A stretch of DNA of 50,947 nucleotides from Schlesneria paludicola DSM 18645 (lineage in GTDB: Bacteria > Planctomycetota > Planctomycetia > Planctomycetales > Planctomycetaceae): contig CAMCMU010000035.1 in NCBI GenBank assembly GCA_945876035.1, forward strand, positions 1 through 50,947, in the 5' to 3' direction. Position numbers and translations under genes: made by a program. Under the pieces are notes generated by a model. The model saw only the letters and a program-made list of their open reading frames with translations. It had not been told where the DNA came from and did no database searches. Positions 35,744-45,250 of this stretch are shown here, one piece after another (position 1 is the stretch's first letter; each line of letters opens with the position of its first letter).

Positions 35744-36577
35744 TCAGCCTCCGTAAGCACTGTATCGCCTCAAGCCTCGTGCCAGCGTCAAGCGGTTGAG
35801 TAGATACAGAATCATCACCCAGGCAATACCAAGTTCGACTTCGACCGCCAATTGAGCGTGATTGTACTTCTGCAAAAATACCGCCGCAGGAACAAAGGCG
35901 AGGTACTTAAACGGCAGCAGGCGAATCCAGTCACTGTACGGCGAGGGAAGCCAGTCGAGAGGGAGCATGTGACCTGACAGCAGGTAACTACACAACATGT
36001 ACACAAAGACCAGCGAACTGACCTCCAAAAACCAAAACGCGCAGAGTCCCATCAAGCTTTCGATCAGAAATCCAATCAAGAACGCAATCAGCAGTAAGAC
36101 GCACCCCCCGGCCAGTGTCCAAGCATCGGGCCAACCGCGGAAATAGTCACGGCACAACCAGAACACGAGGGCAAACGGTACGCATGCCATGACGTAATAA
36201 ACAATTTTATGAGCGACGCGATGCCAGAACAGGTAGTCCAAAATGTCGATCGGCTGAATCAGAAATTTCTTGATCGATCCGTCGCGAATATCGCGTGCAA
36301 TTCCCGTTGTCAGGCCGGGCATGGAAGAGAAGGCACGTCCCAACATGACCAATAGCGAATAAGCCACCATGTCGCCATAGGTGTAGGAATTGATGATCTT
36401 CGAAGAGTGCGGGCCACTGGCATCATAGATCGCCCCCCACAAAAAGACCTGCGTGATGATCGGCAGAAAACGGACCAGAGTTGCGAATGCAAAATCGGCT
36501 CGATAGACAAGTCGCTCTTCGATGCATGTTCGAAGAATGCACCATTTGATACGGAGAGATGAAGGCATGTTGAGCAT
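35744..36577 (-). CDS. ABC-2 type transporter permease
   Basis: A 277-residue membrane protein with six predicted helices, of the ABC-2 (ABC2_membrane_6-like) type. Seen are [20 protein letters not shown] (about 27-46), [25 protein letters not shown]-like [20 protein letters not shown] (about 96-115, the conserved cytoplasmic loop of this family), [13 protein letters not shown] and [20 protein letters not shown]. It would pair with the upstream ATPase as an exporter. Such systems usually have two permease genes; only one is found here, so a homodimer or a distant partner is needed. The ATG at 36577 falls inside a 14-bp tandem repeat; a second ATG at 36568 is equally possible. Confidence 0.85.
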   Translation of the reverse strand: MLNMPSSLRIKWCILRTCIEERLVYRADFAFATLVRFLPIITQVFLWGAIYDASGPHSSKIINSYTYGDMVAYSLLVMLGRAFSSMPGLTTGIARDIRDGSIKKFLIQPIDILDYLFWHRVAHKIVYYVMACVPFALVFWLCRDYFRGWPDAWTLAGGCVLLLIAFLIGFLIESLMGLCAFWFLEVSSLVFVYMLCSYLLSGHMLPLDWLPSPYSDWIRLLPFKYLAFVPAAVFLQKYNHAQLAVEVELGIAWVMILYLLNRLTLARGLRRYSAYGG

Positions 36578-36611
36578 TCGTCATTGAGCATTCGTCATTG
36601 AGCATTCGTCG
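36570..36611. repeat. 14-bp unit repeated three times at the ABC gene junction
   Basis: On the + strand TTGAGCATTCGTCA occurs at 36570-36583, 36584-36597 and, with one change, 36598-36611. The array spans the end of the ATPase gene, the gap and the permease start. On the coding strand each unit is two 7-mers (AATGACG, AATGCTC) and brings its own ATG and TGA, so copy number sets both the ATPase C-terminus and the permease start. Confidence 0.85.
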
Positions 36612-37590
36612 CCGGTCTCTGCCGTGCGAAAAGTTCGGCAATGGCATCCTCCAGCGGACGTTCTTGAACGCCCACATCCTCAATCGTATAACGGTCCAAA
36701 AGAGCGGCGAGAACCTTGGGAATGTCTTGCCGAGGAACTTCGATCTTCACTCGCGGAGGCATTCGTTCAACAATCTTTCCGTAACGTTCCAAGTCCGCGG
36801 GAATGTCGGCTCCCGCGAATTGAAGTTGAATCTGCTTGACGCTGCTGAACCGATCAACGATCTCGGCCAAAGGCCCGTCGTGTTTGATCTCACCTTCATT
36901 GATGATGATCGCCCGACGACACAGCACTTCGACATCCTTCATGTAATGGCTCGTCAGCAACACCGTCATCTGCTGCTGCTCCTGGTAGTGCCGCAGGAAA
37001 CCTTGCACACGTCTTTGCGAAACCACGTCTAGTCCGATGGTCGGTTCATCGAGAAGCAGCACTTCAGGTGAGTGCAGCAGCGCGGCAATCAGTTCCATGC
37101 GCATCCGCTCACCGAGTGACAATTCCCGCACAGGCTGGCCAACCAGTTTGCGAACTTCAAGAAGATCGGTCAGTTCATCCACTCGACGTTGGAATTGCGA
37201 GGCTTCGATTCCATAAATTTCACGGTGAAGAATAAATGAATCTTGCGCGGGAAGATCCCACCACAGTTGGTTCTTCTGACCCATGACCAGAGAAAACCGT
37301 CGGCGATAAGCGTTGTCACGCTCCCAGGGGACGTAACCCAAAACACTCACCGTTCCCGATGTCGGATAGATCAGACCGCTCAAGATCTTCAGAGTTGTTG
37401 TCTTGCCGGCACCATTGGGGCCGAGAAAGGCAACCATCTCACCGCGCTGGATGTTGAAGCTGACATCTTTCACCGCTTCAATAAGGTTATAATCGCGGTG
37501 AAATAAACCTTTCAGGGATGCTTTCCAACCCGGCGGCTTGCGATAAACGCGGTAATGTTTGGCGAGGCCTTGAACTTCAATGATCGGCAT
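36595..37590 (-). CDS. ABC transporter ATPase (ABC-2 exporter type)
   Basis: A 331-residue nucleotide-binding subunit. Walker A is [16 protein letters not shown] (about 55-70), the Q-loop is [14 protein letters not shown], the signature is [18 protein letters not shown] (LSLGE, about 155-172), Walker B is [12 protein letters not shown] and the H-loop is LLTSHYMKD. The order and spacing are normal. A C-terminal domain of about 80 residues follows ([11 protein letters not shown] to ELFARQ), as in ABC-2 drug and polysaccharide exporters (DUF4162-like). The ATG is at 37590. The gene ends 18 bp before the permease ATG, inside the 14-bp tandem array, so the last residues (TNAQ) come from a repeat unit. 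With the permease it forms a probable exporter of unknown substrate. Confidence 0.92.
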   Translation of the reverse strand: MPIIEVQGLAKHYRVYRKPPGWKASLKGLFHRDYNLIEAVKDVSFNIQRGEMVAFLGPNGAGKTTTLKILSGLIYPTSGTVSVLGYVPWERDNAYRRRFSLVMGQKNQLWWDLPAQDSFILHREIYGIEASQFQRRVDELTDLLEVRKLVGQPVRELSLGERMRMELIAALLHSPEVLLLDEPTIGLDVVSQRRVQGFLRHYQEQQQMTVLLTSHYMKDVEVLCRRAIIINEGEIKHDGPLAEIVDRFSSVKQIQLQFAGADIPADLERYGKIVERMPPRVKIEVPRQDIPKVLAALLDRYTIEDVGVQERPLEDAIAELFARQRPATNAQ

Positions 37591-37665
37591 GGTGATCGAT
37601 CATAACGAGGATCCGCTCATTTTCAACTTGCCGGAAGCGGTGTCAGCAGTCATCGCCACATCGCC

Positions 37666-37704
37666 AAAAAAACAGCCCCAAACCTGAGGCCAGGCTCGGG
37701 GCTG
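37666..37704 (-). terminator. Intrinsic terminator after the tail-specific protease
   Basis: On the minus strand CAGCCCC pairs with GGGGCTG (7 bp), with an inner CCTG/CAGG pair in the loop, and is followed at once by seven T residues. It lies 34 bp past the protease stop codon and separates it from the downstream ABC genes. Confidence 0.8.
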
Positions 37705-37737
37705 ACGTTACGATTTATCATCTTCCGGATTGAGGAG

Positions 37738-39795
37738 TCAGCGTCCGGCCGTATTGACGGCCTTCAGTTGAGCCGAGTAATCCACGGCGATGTGCAGAAC
37801 TTCGTCATTGTATTCCGACTTGGCGAATACAGGCAACTCTTCAGACTTCGTCTCATGCTCCTCCTCCTCCTTCTCGACTTCCTTCGCAGCCTTATCTTCT
37901 TCGCGTTCCCGAGTCAGTTGTTGTTCGTTGAGCGAAACTGATTTGCGATTTTTGCGAGCGAGAAACCGATCGATGTCCCTCTGAATCTGTTGAAATTTGG
38001 GATCGGACGCGACTCGCTTCCGACTGGCATCTTTCAATTCAGAGACGATTTCTGGACTCGCCATGTTGTACGACGCATGTTTGGCGGATGGAATGTGATC
38101 GAATGCAAGGGCATTTTCCATGAAGGACTCCCCCAAGTCCATATGATCGATCAGGGAGGGAATCACGATATCGGATTCGACGCCGCGATTCTGAGTACTG
38201 TCTCCGTTGACCCGATAGAACTGGTTGATTGTCAACTTAACGGCGCCACGGTCTTTACTCCCTCCGCCGAGAACACCAAACATTTGGCTGCTGACGGGCA
38301 TCACATTCTGAACCGTTCCCTTACCATGCGTCGTTGTGTCACCAACGACGATTCCACGCCCGTAATCCTTGATGGCCGCAGCAAAAATTTCCGACGCGGA
38401 TGCCGACAGACGATTACAAAGCACGACGAGTGGTCCGGAGTAATCCGATCCGCCCTCGTCATCATCGTGACTCTTCGTGCGACCATTCGACTCCTTGATT
38501 TGAACCACTGGACCGTGATCGATGAACAATCCAGAAACCTCAATGGCTTCACTCAATGCACCACCACCGTTCATCCGTAGATCGACGATGACACAGTCGA
38601 CGCCCCCTTGATCGCGAAAGTCTTCCAGCACTTTTCTGACGTCGCGGGCCGTGCTCTTGAAATCATCTTTACCCTGCTGTGCGCCGCCGAAATCACGATA
38701 GAAAGAGGGGATATTAATGATACCCACACGCTGCTTGGTGCCGGAGATCCGCTCATTCGATTGAATGATCTCCCCCTTGACCTCCTGAGACTTGAGCTCA
38801 ATCGTCTGACGGGTCAAGGCATAGACGGCGGTTTCACCCGTCTCTTTCACGACTCGCAATCGAACGTTGGTCCCTCCTTGGCCTCGAATCAGTCGGACAA
38901 CGCGGTTCAATTTCATTTCCACGATGTCCTGAAAGTCTCCTTCCTCCTGTGCGACAGCCGTGATTTTATCACCGACCGTCAGCCGGCCATCTTTTTCAGC
39001 CGCGCCACCCGCCACAATTTGTTTGACGACCGTGACGCCATCCTCCGATTGCAACGCCGCTCCGATGCCTTCCAAACTCAGCCTCATCTGAATCTCAAAA
39101 TCTTCCACGGTCTGCTTCGACATGTAACTGGAATGCGGATCAAAGCAGTGAGCCATTGAGGAAAGGTACATCTCCAGAACCTCACTGTCCTCCATTTCAT
39201 GAGCAGTCCGTCTGAGTGTGTCGTAACGCTTATGGAGTCGTTCGCGAGCCTTTTCTGAGGCGATCTTATCCAGTTGCAAGGTCAATAATTCGTACTTCAC
39301 CTTCTTACGCCAGCGTTCGTTGACTTCTTTTAGATCGATAGACCAGGACAATTTTTCGCCATCGATATCTAGGTTTTCGTCATTGGTAAAATCTTGTGGT
39401 GTGTCGATGAATTTGTGGGCGGTCACGATACGTTCATCGAGACGCTTGACATACAGTAAGAACAATTCATGAGCGAATTTGACGTCCCCCATCTTCAACA
39501 AGTCATCCAGATGATCGCGATATTTTGCTAGGTCATCGATGTCACCCTGCAGAAAATAAAATTTCTGAGGATCGAGTTCCTTCACAAAGCGTTGCAGGAG
39601 CATTGCGGAAATTCGGTCATCCAGCGGCTTCTGACTGATGTGGTACTTTTTAATCATATTGCTGACCAACTTGGCGGTTTCCTGTTCCGCTGGCGAAGCC
39701 GAAGAAAGTTGTTGAGCAAAAATCGTCGTTCCGACGAGAACCATCAATCCTACTGTCAACGCAGCCCGAGCCCGCAGGAAAGGAGTGAACTTCAT
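37738..39795 (-). CDS. prc: Tail-specific carboxy-terminal processing protease (Prc/CtpA, S41)
   Basis: A 685-residue exported protease that trims or degrades envelope proteins from the C-terminus. The ATG at 39795 gives a signal peptide (ARAALTVGLMVLVGTTIFAQ). An N-terminal Prc domain (FVKELDPQKFYFLQGDID) precedes a PDZ domain (SLEGIGAALQSEDGVTVVKQ, AGGAAEKDGRLTVGDKI, about 190-260). The S41 core follows, with DCVIVDLRMNGGGALSEAIE, the catalytic Ser region NRLSASASEIFAAAIKDYG and the catalytic Lys in THGKGTVQ. A long charged C-terminal tail (REREEDKAAKEVEKEEEEHE) matches the Prc C-terminal domain. All catalytic motifs are intact. It stands alone with its own terminator; 1.2 kb without a gene lies upstream. 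Confidence 0.93.
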   Translation of the reverse strand: MKFTPFLRARAALTVGLMVLVGTTIFAQQLSSASPAEQETAKLVSNMIKKYHISQKPLDDRISAMLLQRFVKELDPQKFYFLQGDIDDLAKYRDHLDDLLKMGDVKFAHELFLLYVKRLDERIVTAHKFIDTPQDFTNDENLDIDGEKLSWSIDLKEVNERWRKKVKYELLTLQLDKIASEKARERLHKRYDTLRRTAHEMEDSEVLEMYLSSMAHCFDPHSSYMSKQTVEDFEIQMRLSLEGIGAALQSEDGVTVVKQIVAGGAAEKDGRLTVGDKITAVAQEEGDFQDIVEMKLNRVVRLIRGQGGTNVRLRVVKETGETAVYALTRQTIELKSQEVKGEIIQSNERISGTKQRVGIINIPSFYRDFGGAQQGKDDFKSTARDVRKVLEDFRDQGGVDCVIVDLRMNGGGALSEAIEVSGLFIDHGPVVQIKESNGRTKSHDDDEGGSDYSGPLVVLCNRLSASASEIFAAAIKDYGRGIVVGDTTTHGKGTVQNVMPVSSQMFGVLGGGSKDRGAVKLTINQFYRVNGDSTQNRGVESDIVIPSLIDHMDLGESFMENALAFDHIPSAKHASYNMASPEIVSELKDASRKRVASDPKFQQIQRDIDRFLARKNRKSVSLNEQQLTREREEDKAAKEVEKEEEEHETKSEELPVFAKSEYNDEVLHIAVDYSAQLKAVNTAGR

Positions 39796-41022
39796 GAAGA
39801 TGTTCCAGACGAAGGAAGTTGAATAGAGAACGTCAGCCCCGCACAACCTACGGCAATATCGACCGAAGCGCGATCGTAGCGGAACCCTTGAAATCAGACA
39901 AGAGGCGGCGACAGTTCCGACGAGAAGCGTTCCACGCCCATTTCGGCCAATCTTCGGAAGACGATCAGGCACAGGGAATCATTCTGGTGTCTCGTGTTGA
40001 TGTCCATGCCGGGCGGAATTTATCGGGGGGCCGCGCTGCCGATTCGCGTTAAGCTTCAGACGCCCGACATTGCTCCGGACCGACCTCGAAACAAACTTGG
40101 CCAACAAACGGTGGGGGTGCGGACGTTGTGCTTCCCTAAAAAGGCCTGGCAATCCGCCCTTCATGACTCGTGGGCCACGGCTAACCCGAGCCTTCCGATG
40201 GAGGCGCAGGCGAAGGCCACAACTGGTCACGATCCCGCAGCAACAAACGGCGCAAGGCTCTCTCCAATTACCCGGCGAGTCTGTCCGAAAAAAAATGGAG
40301 GACGGCACAGCCAATGCGGATCACCGCAAAAGAGGCGTTGGTTCCTTGGTGACATTGTCCGAGGTGTCTCTGTTGGCAGCATGCTGCGACAGTCGATCGA
40401 CTCACATTTCCAGAGTCTGGCCACCAAAACAATGACTCTTGCTGCCCGTTGAACGCCTTCGACACCGGTCGATCGGCAGCGTGTCATTTTAAATGACACG
40501 TCCGTACCCTAGAATTTAAGACAACCGATACGAAGACGACACCCTGCAACGGGTGGAAACCTCGCGACAACGGAGATCGGTGGGGGCTTGGCTTGTTCGG
40601 CACGACAGGTAATCTGAAGCTAGGCATCGCCTGACATCGACGTGAGTGCTGAGGTTTAAGGAGTCGTCAGAATCGGACGCGGTGGCTATGGGAGATGTGG
40701 TATTCAGACGGTCTCGGCAATGCAACACCTCGTGGAACGTCGTCGTCACGCGAAACCGAGGGTACGTGTTATCTCGGCAATTCGGAGTGAACGTTTCAGA
40801 CGCGTCCTCGAGTGTGTTTTATGAAAGGGTACCATTGGAATCGACACCGTTTCGAAACTTGCCGTTGGCGCAGCAACAGACCCAATCCTCGACATCAAAC
40901 AGACGGCCTGCCGCGAGGTGACAGGCAGAGGCCGTCGAGCCAAGGAGCGGCGGCGTTTGTGACCGTCACACAGCAGTCGTTCTGACGAACCGGCTCGCTA
41001 CTCAACATTCCGGAGATCCTCG
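39796..41022. other. 1.2-kb divergent intergenic region
   Basis: This lies between the protease (-) and the first Tat paralogue (+). Open frames on both strands are short and unlike any family. It contains one strong palindrome at 40480-40500, listed separately. No tRNA or small-RNA fold was recognised by eye. Confidence 0.4.
40480..40500. promoter_or_regulatory. 21-bp near-perfect palindrome (10-bp arms)
   Basis: CGTGTCATTT, one T, then AAATGACACG: the arms are exact reverse complements. The AT-rich centre and 10-bp arms fit a dimeric regulator site. It lies 523 bp before the Tat paralogue gene and 685 bp from the protease start, so the controlled gene is not evident. Confidence 0.45.
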
Positions 41023-42273
41023 ATGCTGACACGACGCCGTTTTCTGGGCGCGATGAGTGCCCTGCCTTGGGGGATTTCTCGATCGACATCCGGTCAGGAA
41101 GTCGCTCCCAAGCGCATCGCAATCATTGCGACCGTCTGGAAATATCTGTCTCACGCTCAACATATGGGCGACCGATTCCTCATCGGCTATCCACGGCAGG
41201 GAACATGGCATAAGCCACGGATCCAAGTCGTCTCGTTGTATGTCGACCAAACTCCAGAGGGTGATCTCAGCCAATCTCGAGCATCCGAGCATGGCTTCAA
41301 GGTTTATCCCACGATCGCGGAGGCGTTGCGTTGTGGAGGCGACACGCTCGCGGTGGACGGAGTCGTCATCATTGGCGAGCATGGCGACTATCCACAGAAC
41401 GAGAAGGGGCAGACCCAGTATCCTCGCTTCGAATTTTTCCAACAGGTGATGGGGGTTTTTGAAACAGATCATCGTGCCGTCCCCGTGTTCAACGACAAGC
41501 ATCTCTCCTACAGCGGAGAAAAGGCCCGTATGATGGTTGAGGACTCAAAAAGATTGCAGTTTCCATTCTTGGCAGGTTCGTCGTTACCGGTCACATGGCG
41601 TTTGCCAGAGGTGGACATTCCTGATGGTGCAAAGATCCAGGAGGCCTTGATGGTCGGCGTCGGTGGCTCGGACGCCATGGACTATCACGCTCTCGAAGCC
41701 ATGCAATGCATGGTCGAACGGCGAAAGGGAGGCGAAACCGGCGTCAAATCCGTTCAGTTCCTACAAGGGGACGACGTCTGGCGAGCCGGCGAAGAAGGAC
41801 GATGGTCAAAGGACCTACTCGAAAACGCTCTATCCAGATCCGATTCCCTGCTGGGAGATTCTGATCTCGATTCGAGACCTCAGAACTTCGTTCAGAACGG
41901 CCAGCTGCCAACGTTGGTTTCGAACCCGGCAGCCTATCTGATTCAGCGCAGGGATGGTCTGTGCACGACACTCTTGATGTTGAACGGTGCCCTGCAGGAC
42001 TACAACTTCGCGGCAAAACTGCAGGGGGGCGAAGTCGTCTCGACACAATTCTTCCTGCCACCCACCCCGAATGTGACGTATTCGGGCAACCTTGTGTCTC
42101 AAATCGAAGAGATGATCCTCACCGGGCGTGCTCCCTATCCTGTGGAGCGAACGCAAATCGCCAGCGCGATACTCGATCGTTGTCTGGATTCGAAGCAGCA
42201 GGGCTCACAGTGTCTCGAGACCCCTGAACTCGCGATCTCGTACTCGGCCCCCCCTCGAGTCGCGATTCGGTGA
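41023..42273 (+). CDS. Tat-exported protein of unknown function, paralogue 1
   Basis: A 416-residue protein with a Tat signal (MLTRRRFLGAMSALPWG). GGAG seven bases ahead supports the ATG. It aligns along its whole length with the gene at 43973. Shared blocks are LAVDGVVIIGEHGDYPQNEK, KGQTQYPRFEFFQQVM, VPVFNDKHLSYSG, SKRLQFPFLAGSSLPVTWR, DYHALEAMQCMVERRKGGE and YPVERTQIASAI. The N-terminal half has a Rossmann-like order (strand-helix from KRIAIIATVWKYLSH; then TIAEALRCGGDTLAVDGVVI) recalling Gfo/Idh/MocA proteins, but no EKP motif is present. The His/Asp-rich block NDKHLS may be a metal or active site. Function is unknown. An aldo/keto reductase lies between the two paralogues, suggesting a link to sugar oxidation (inference). 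Confidence 0.7.
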   Translation: MLTRRRFLGAMSALPWGISRSTSGQEVAPKRIAIIATVWKYLSHAQHMGDRFLIGYPRQGTWHKPRIQVVSLYVDQTPEGDLSQSRASEHGFKVYPTIAEALRCGGDTLAVDGVVIIGEHGDYPQNEKGQTQYPRFEFFQQVMGVFETDHRAVPVFNDKHLSYSGEKARMMVEDSKRLQFPFLAGSSLPVTWRLPEVDIPDGAKIQEALMVGVGGSDAMDYHALEAMQCMVERRKGGETGVKSVQFLQGDDVWRAGEEGRWSKDLLENALSRSDSLLGDSDLDSRPQNFVQNGQLPTLVSNPAAYLIQRRDGLCTTLLMLNGALQDYNFAAKLQGGEVVSTQFFLPPTPNVTYSGNLVSQIEEMILTGRAPYPVERTQIASAILDRCLDSKQQGSQCLETPELAISYSAPPRVAIR

Positions 42274-42671
42274 GCGAACGATCGAGTGCCGCAGCGATCC
42301 CGGAAACACTCAACGCAGATTTTGAGTCGCCCATCCGATTCAAAATCGTTGGCGGGCGAAGCCCTTCGACCGACCACTCGTCGACCTGCGAGTCTGGTTT
42401 CTCGACGACGACATCGACGGCACGAACGCCGTTGGTCGTGACGAACTGATTGGGCGCAGACAGATACGCCTCAATCGCTGGCAAGCCAACGGAAGCAACA
42501 CCAAACCCGGAAATCAGCGGGAGGCGATGCGCTCGACAAACTCCTGGACCGATTCGAGAGAAACTCCGAAGATTTTGTGAGGCCCTCGCAGCGGTTCCCT
42601 GAGGCCCTTTTGTCGTGCCTTCCAGATCGAGGATGCGTAGAAACCGTCGAAATCCCCAGCGTCAGACTTGC
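42274..42671. other. About 400-bp gap with a possible small minus-strand ORF
   Basis: Between 42514 and about 42686 the minus strand has a stretch that reads protein-like (SDAGDFDGFYASSIWKARQ, then GPHKIFGVSLESVQEFVERI) and ends at a TGA (RC at 42514-42516). No ATG, GTG or TTG starts it in frame, so it may be a relic of a downstream gene. Otherwise no gene is seen. Confidence 0.35.
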
Positions 42672-43613
42672 TCAGGCCTGTGAATCATTATTTTCAGGCC
42701 TGCCCTCCCTGTAACGCCAGTTGTGGATCGGCTTGAGGATTGTTTGTACTTCGGCCAAGAGCTGTTGGTCGAGCGGCTCGCCCGCCCACTTCGCCCATTC
42801 GCCGACTCGTTCGGGGCGGGCGGAGCCAGTCACGCAGGTGGTCATCTCCGGATGGGCAAGGGAGAATTGCAGGGCCAGCTTGGCGATATCGCTGCCGCGC
42901 GCGGCACAGTGATCGGCCGCCGCTTTGGCAAGGCGTCGGACCTCCACAGTGGCCTTGTGCCAGCTGGGGAGCGGGTCGTTGGTCAGCAACCGCGCCGAAA
43001 AGGGGGCCGCATTCATGATCCCCACGTGTTTCGACTTCAGGTAGGGAACGAGATCACCGTACATCGTGTTCTGAAGCGTATAGTGATTGTAAGATAGAAC
43101 CACATCAAGACTGGTCTGATCGAGGATCAACTTGAATATTTTCAGGGGATAGCCCGAGACGCCGACGAACCGAACTTTGCCCTGCTGCTGCACTTTCCTT
43201 AACGCAGGAAGCGTTTCATTGAGAATCTGCTGCCTTTCGACAAACTCGATGTCGTGGCACAGGCAGATATCGAGGTACTCAACTCCGAGGCGATGCAGGC
43301 TGACATCGACACTCTCGACGACGCGTCGGGCCGAGAAATCGAAGTGTGTTTTGTCGTAGCGGCCCAGTTTCGTTCCGAGAATGTATGTGTCGCGTGCGAT
43401 ACCTCGTAACGCGACACCGAGCAACACTTCCGACATTCCGCGGCCGTAGAACGGCGACGTATCGATGAAATTTAAGCCGACATCCAGTGCGGCCCGCACG
43501 GCCGACATCGCCTCCACAATCTCAACGGATCGGAACTCGGCTCCGAGCGACGAGGCACCAAAACTGAGGGCGGAGAGCTGAAGGCCGGTCTGTCCCAGCG
43601 GGCGGTATTCCAT
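42672..43613 (-). CDS. Aldo/keto reductase, L-galactose dehydrogenase-like
   Basis: A 313-residue NAD(P)-dependent oxidoreductase with a TIM barrel. The ATG at 43613 (MEYRPLGQTGLQLSALSFGA) is the family start; the open frame extends 31 codons upstream without match. The tetrad is visible: Asp and Tyr in FIDTSPFYGRGMSEVLLG (about 51-68), Lys in YILGTKLGRYD, His in DICLCHDIEFVERQQ. Sequence words such as FDFSARRVVESVDVSLHRLG and CHDIEF are typical of L-galactose dehydrogenase and L-fucose dehydrogenase-like enzymes, which oxidise a sugar at C1. It is transcribed against the two flanking Tat paralogues. Its role as partner of those proteins is inference from position only. Confidence 0.85.
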   Translation of the reverse strand: MEYRPLGQTGLQLSALSFGASSLGAEFRSVEIVEAMSAVRAALDVGLNFIDTSPFYGRGMSEVLLGVALRGIARDTYILGTKLGRYDKTHFDFSARRVVESVDVSLHRLGVEYLDICLCHDIEFVERQQILNETLPALRKVQQQGKVRFVGVSGYPLKIFKLILDQTSLDVVLSYNHYTLQNTMYGDLVPYLKSKHVGIMNAAPFSARLLTNDPLPSWHKATVEVRRLAKAAADHCAARGSDIAKLALQFSLAHPEMTTCVTGSARPERVGEWAKWAGEPLDQQLLAEVQTILKPIHNWRYREGRPENNDSQA

Positions 43614-43972
43614 GGAAGCAGCCATTCGCGGATTGGAATCAAAGACACATAGGCGTTTTAACGGTGACACGCAGCGTGGCTCCACGTTAGCTCTCTCGCC
43701 CTGCAAGTGGTAGCGAGGGGATTCCGTTGATGTCTGGTCATCGTTGCATTACACCCTATCGAGGCCACGCAGCCATCAGCCATCAGCACCGCACAAGACC
43801 GCGGACAACCGAGGCACAACACGCCGAGGACCTCGCGGCCACACCAAGGAAAGATCAAGCGTCCCACGGGTTCCTAGACCCCATAGCCGATCTCTGTCAC
43901 GCAGAGGCGTCGACAGAGATCCTGACGGACTCTTTTTTCACCGCTGACCACTTGAGAGCCAGGAGTTTTCGC
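43614..43972. other. Divergent promoter region, about 360 bp
   Basis: This separates the aldo/keto reductase (-) from Tat paralogue 2 (+). The + frame is open through it (from 43727), but the translation is not protein-like and the Tat motif starts only at 43973. No clear -35/-10 pair stands out. Confidence 0.35.
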
Positions 43973-45250
43973 ATGCTACGACGACGGAATTTTTTAGCTT
44001 CCACCGCGGGACTTATCGCATCCACCGTACTCCCGAATTTTATCAACGCCGCACCCGCGTTACCCGAAGTCAAAAAGAAAATTGCGTTCCTCGGCACGGT
44101 GGCCTTCCAGCACTCCCATTCCCAACACTTTCTCGACCGACTGACAGTCGGTTACACTTGGCGTGGAGCCTGGCAGAGTCCCCGGCTCGATGTGGCATCT
44201 GTCTATCTCGATCAGTTCCCCGAAAACGATCTGGGACGGCAGCGGATTGAAAAGTACAGGCTCAGACAATTCGGCAGCATTCGGGAAGCATTGACGTTGG
44301 GGGGTGAATCCCTCGCCGTCGATGGTGTTGTGATCATCGCCGAGCATGGCGATTACGAACACAACAACAAGGGCCAAAAGCTGTATCCGCGTTACAAGTG
44401 GTTCAAGGAAGTGGTCAAGGTTTTTGAGGAGAGTGGGCGATCCGTCCCGGTTTTTAACGACAAGCACCTCTCCACCGACTGGCACGAATGCGTCGAAATG
44501 GTCAACGACTGCAAACGACTGCAGTTTCCAGTCCTCGCCGGTTCGTCACTGCCGGTCACTCTGCGCCATCCCGCAATCGACCTACCTCATGACTGTGATC
44601 TGAGGGAAAGTGTGTGTGTCGCCTATGGCGGAATCGACAGCTATGACTTTCATGCCTACGAGACGGCTCAGTGCATGTCTGAACGCCGCCGCGGAGGCGA
44701 GGTCGGAATCAGCAGCGTCCACGGATTGCAGGGCGAACTGTTGTGGCGAGAATTGGAATCCCCTGATCGAAGTCGCACGCGAGAGTTGTTTCTTGCTGCA
44801 CTCTGCCGTAGCCACAACCTTCCCGTCGAAGGCGGGTTTCCGACGGCAAAGATCAGCTACGAGTGGGCGAAAGCGACGCTGCCGGAGACCACCGGCTTCT
44901 TTGTTCAGCATCGCGACGGATTCCGTACCACCGTCTTCCTCAGCGGGATTCGCGACTTCAATTATGCCGGATTGATCGGCTCAACCGGTGAGATCGTCAC
45001 CTGCCAGATGTATCTGCCAATGCCGGGTCATGGGTCAACAACAGCCGACTTCTTCAATCCGCTAGCACGGCACATCGAGGAACTTGTTCTAACGAGAAAA
45101 GCTCCCTACGCCTTGGAGAGAACTCTGCTGACCTCCGGAATGGTCATCGGGGGTGTAGAATCCTTGCATGCCGGCCAAACACGATTCGAAACACCCGAGA
45201 TGGCTGTCGCCTATCATTCTCAAAAAGAATCAACGTTCTGGCGTGATTGA
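43973..45250 (+). CDS. Tat-exported protein of unknown function, paralogue 2
   Basis: A 425-residue protein with Tat signal MLRRRNFLASTAGLIASTVL; AGGAG eight bases before ATG 43973 fixes the start. Paralogue of 41023-42273. Shared blocks: LAVDGVVIIAEHGDYEHNNK, KGQKLYPRYKWFKEVV, VPVFNDKHLSTDW, CKRLQFPVLAGSSLPVTLR, DFHAYETAQCMSERRRGGE, QHRDGFRTTVFLSG, APYALERTLL. Differences cluster in the N-terminal strand region and between 280 and 320. The conserved HGDY, NDKHLS and ERR-x-GGE motifs are candidates for an active site. The family has no name known to me. Both paralogues keep intact signals and motifs, so both are probably in use, perhaps on related substrates in the periplasm. Confidence 0.7.
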   Translation: MLRRRNFLASTAGLIASTVLPNFINAAPALPEVKKKIAFLGTVAFQHSHSQHFLDRLTVGYTWRGAWQSPRLDVASVYLDQFPENDLGRQRIEKYRLRQFGSIREALTLGGESLAVDGVVIIAEHGDYEHNNKGQKLYPRYKWFKEVVKVFEESGRSVPVFNDKHLSTDWHECVEMVNDCKRLQFPVLAGSSLPVTLRHPAIDLPHDCDLRESVCVAYGGIDSYDFHAYETAQCMSERRRGGEVGISSVHGLQGELLWRELESPDRSRTRELFLAALCRSHNLPVEGGFPTAKISYEWAKATLPETTGFFVQHRDGFRTTVFLSGIRDFNYAGLIGSTGEIVTCQMYLPMPGHGSTTADFFNPLARHIEELVLTRKAPYALERTLLTSGMVIGGVESLHAGQTRFETPEMAVAYHSQKESTFWRD

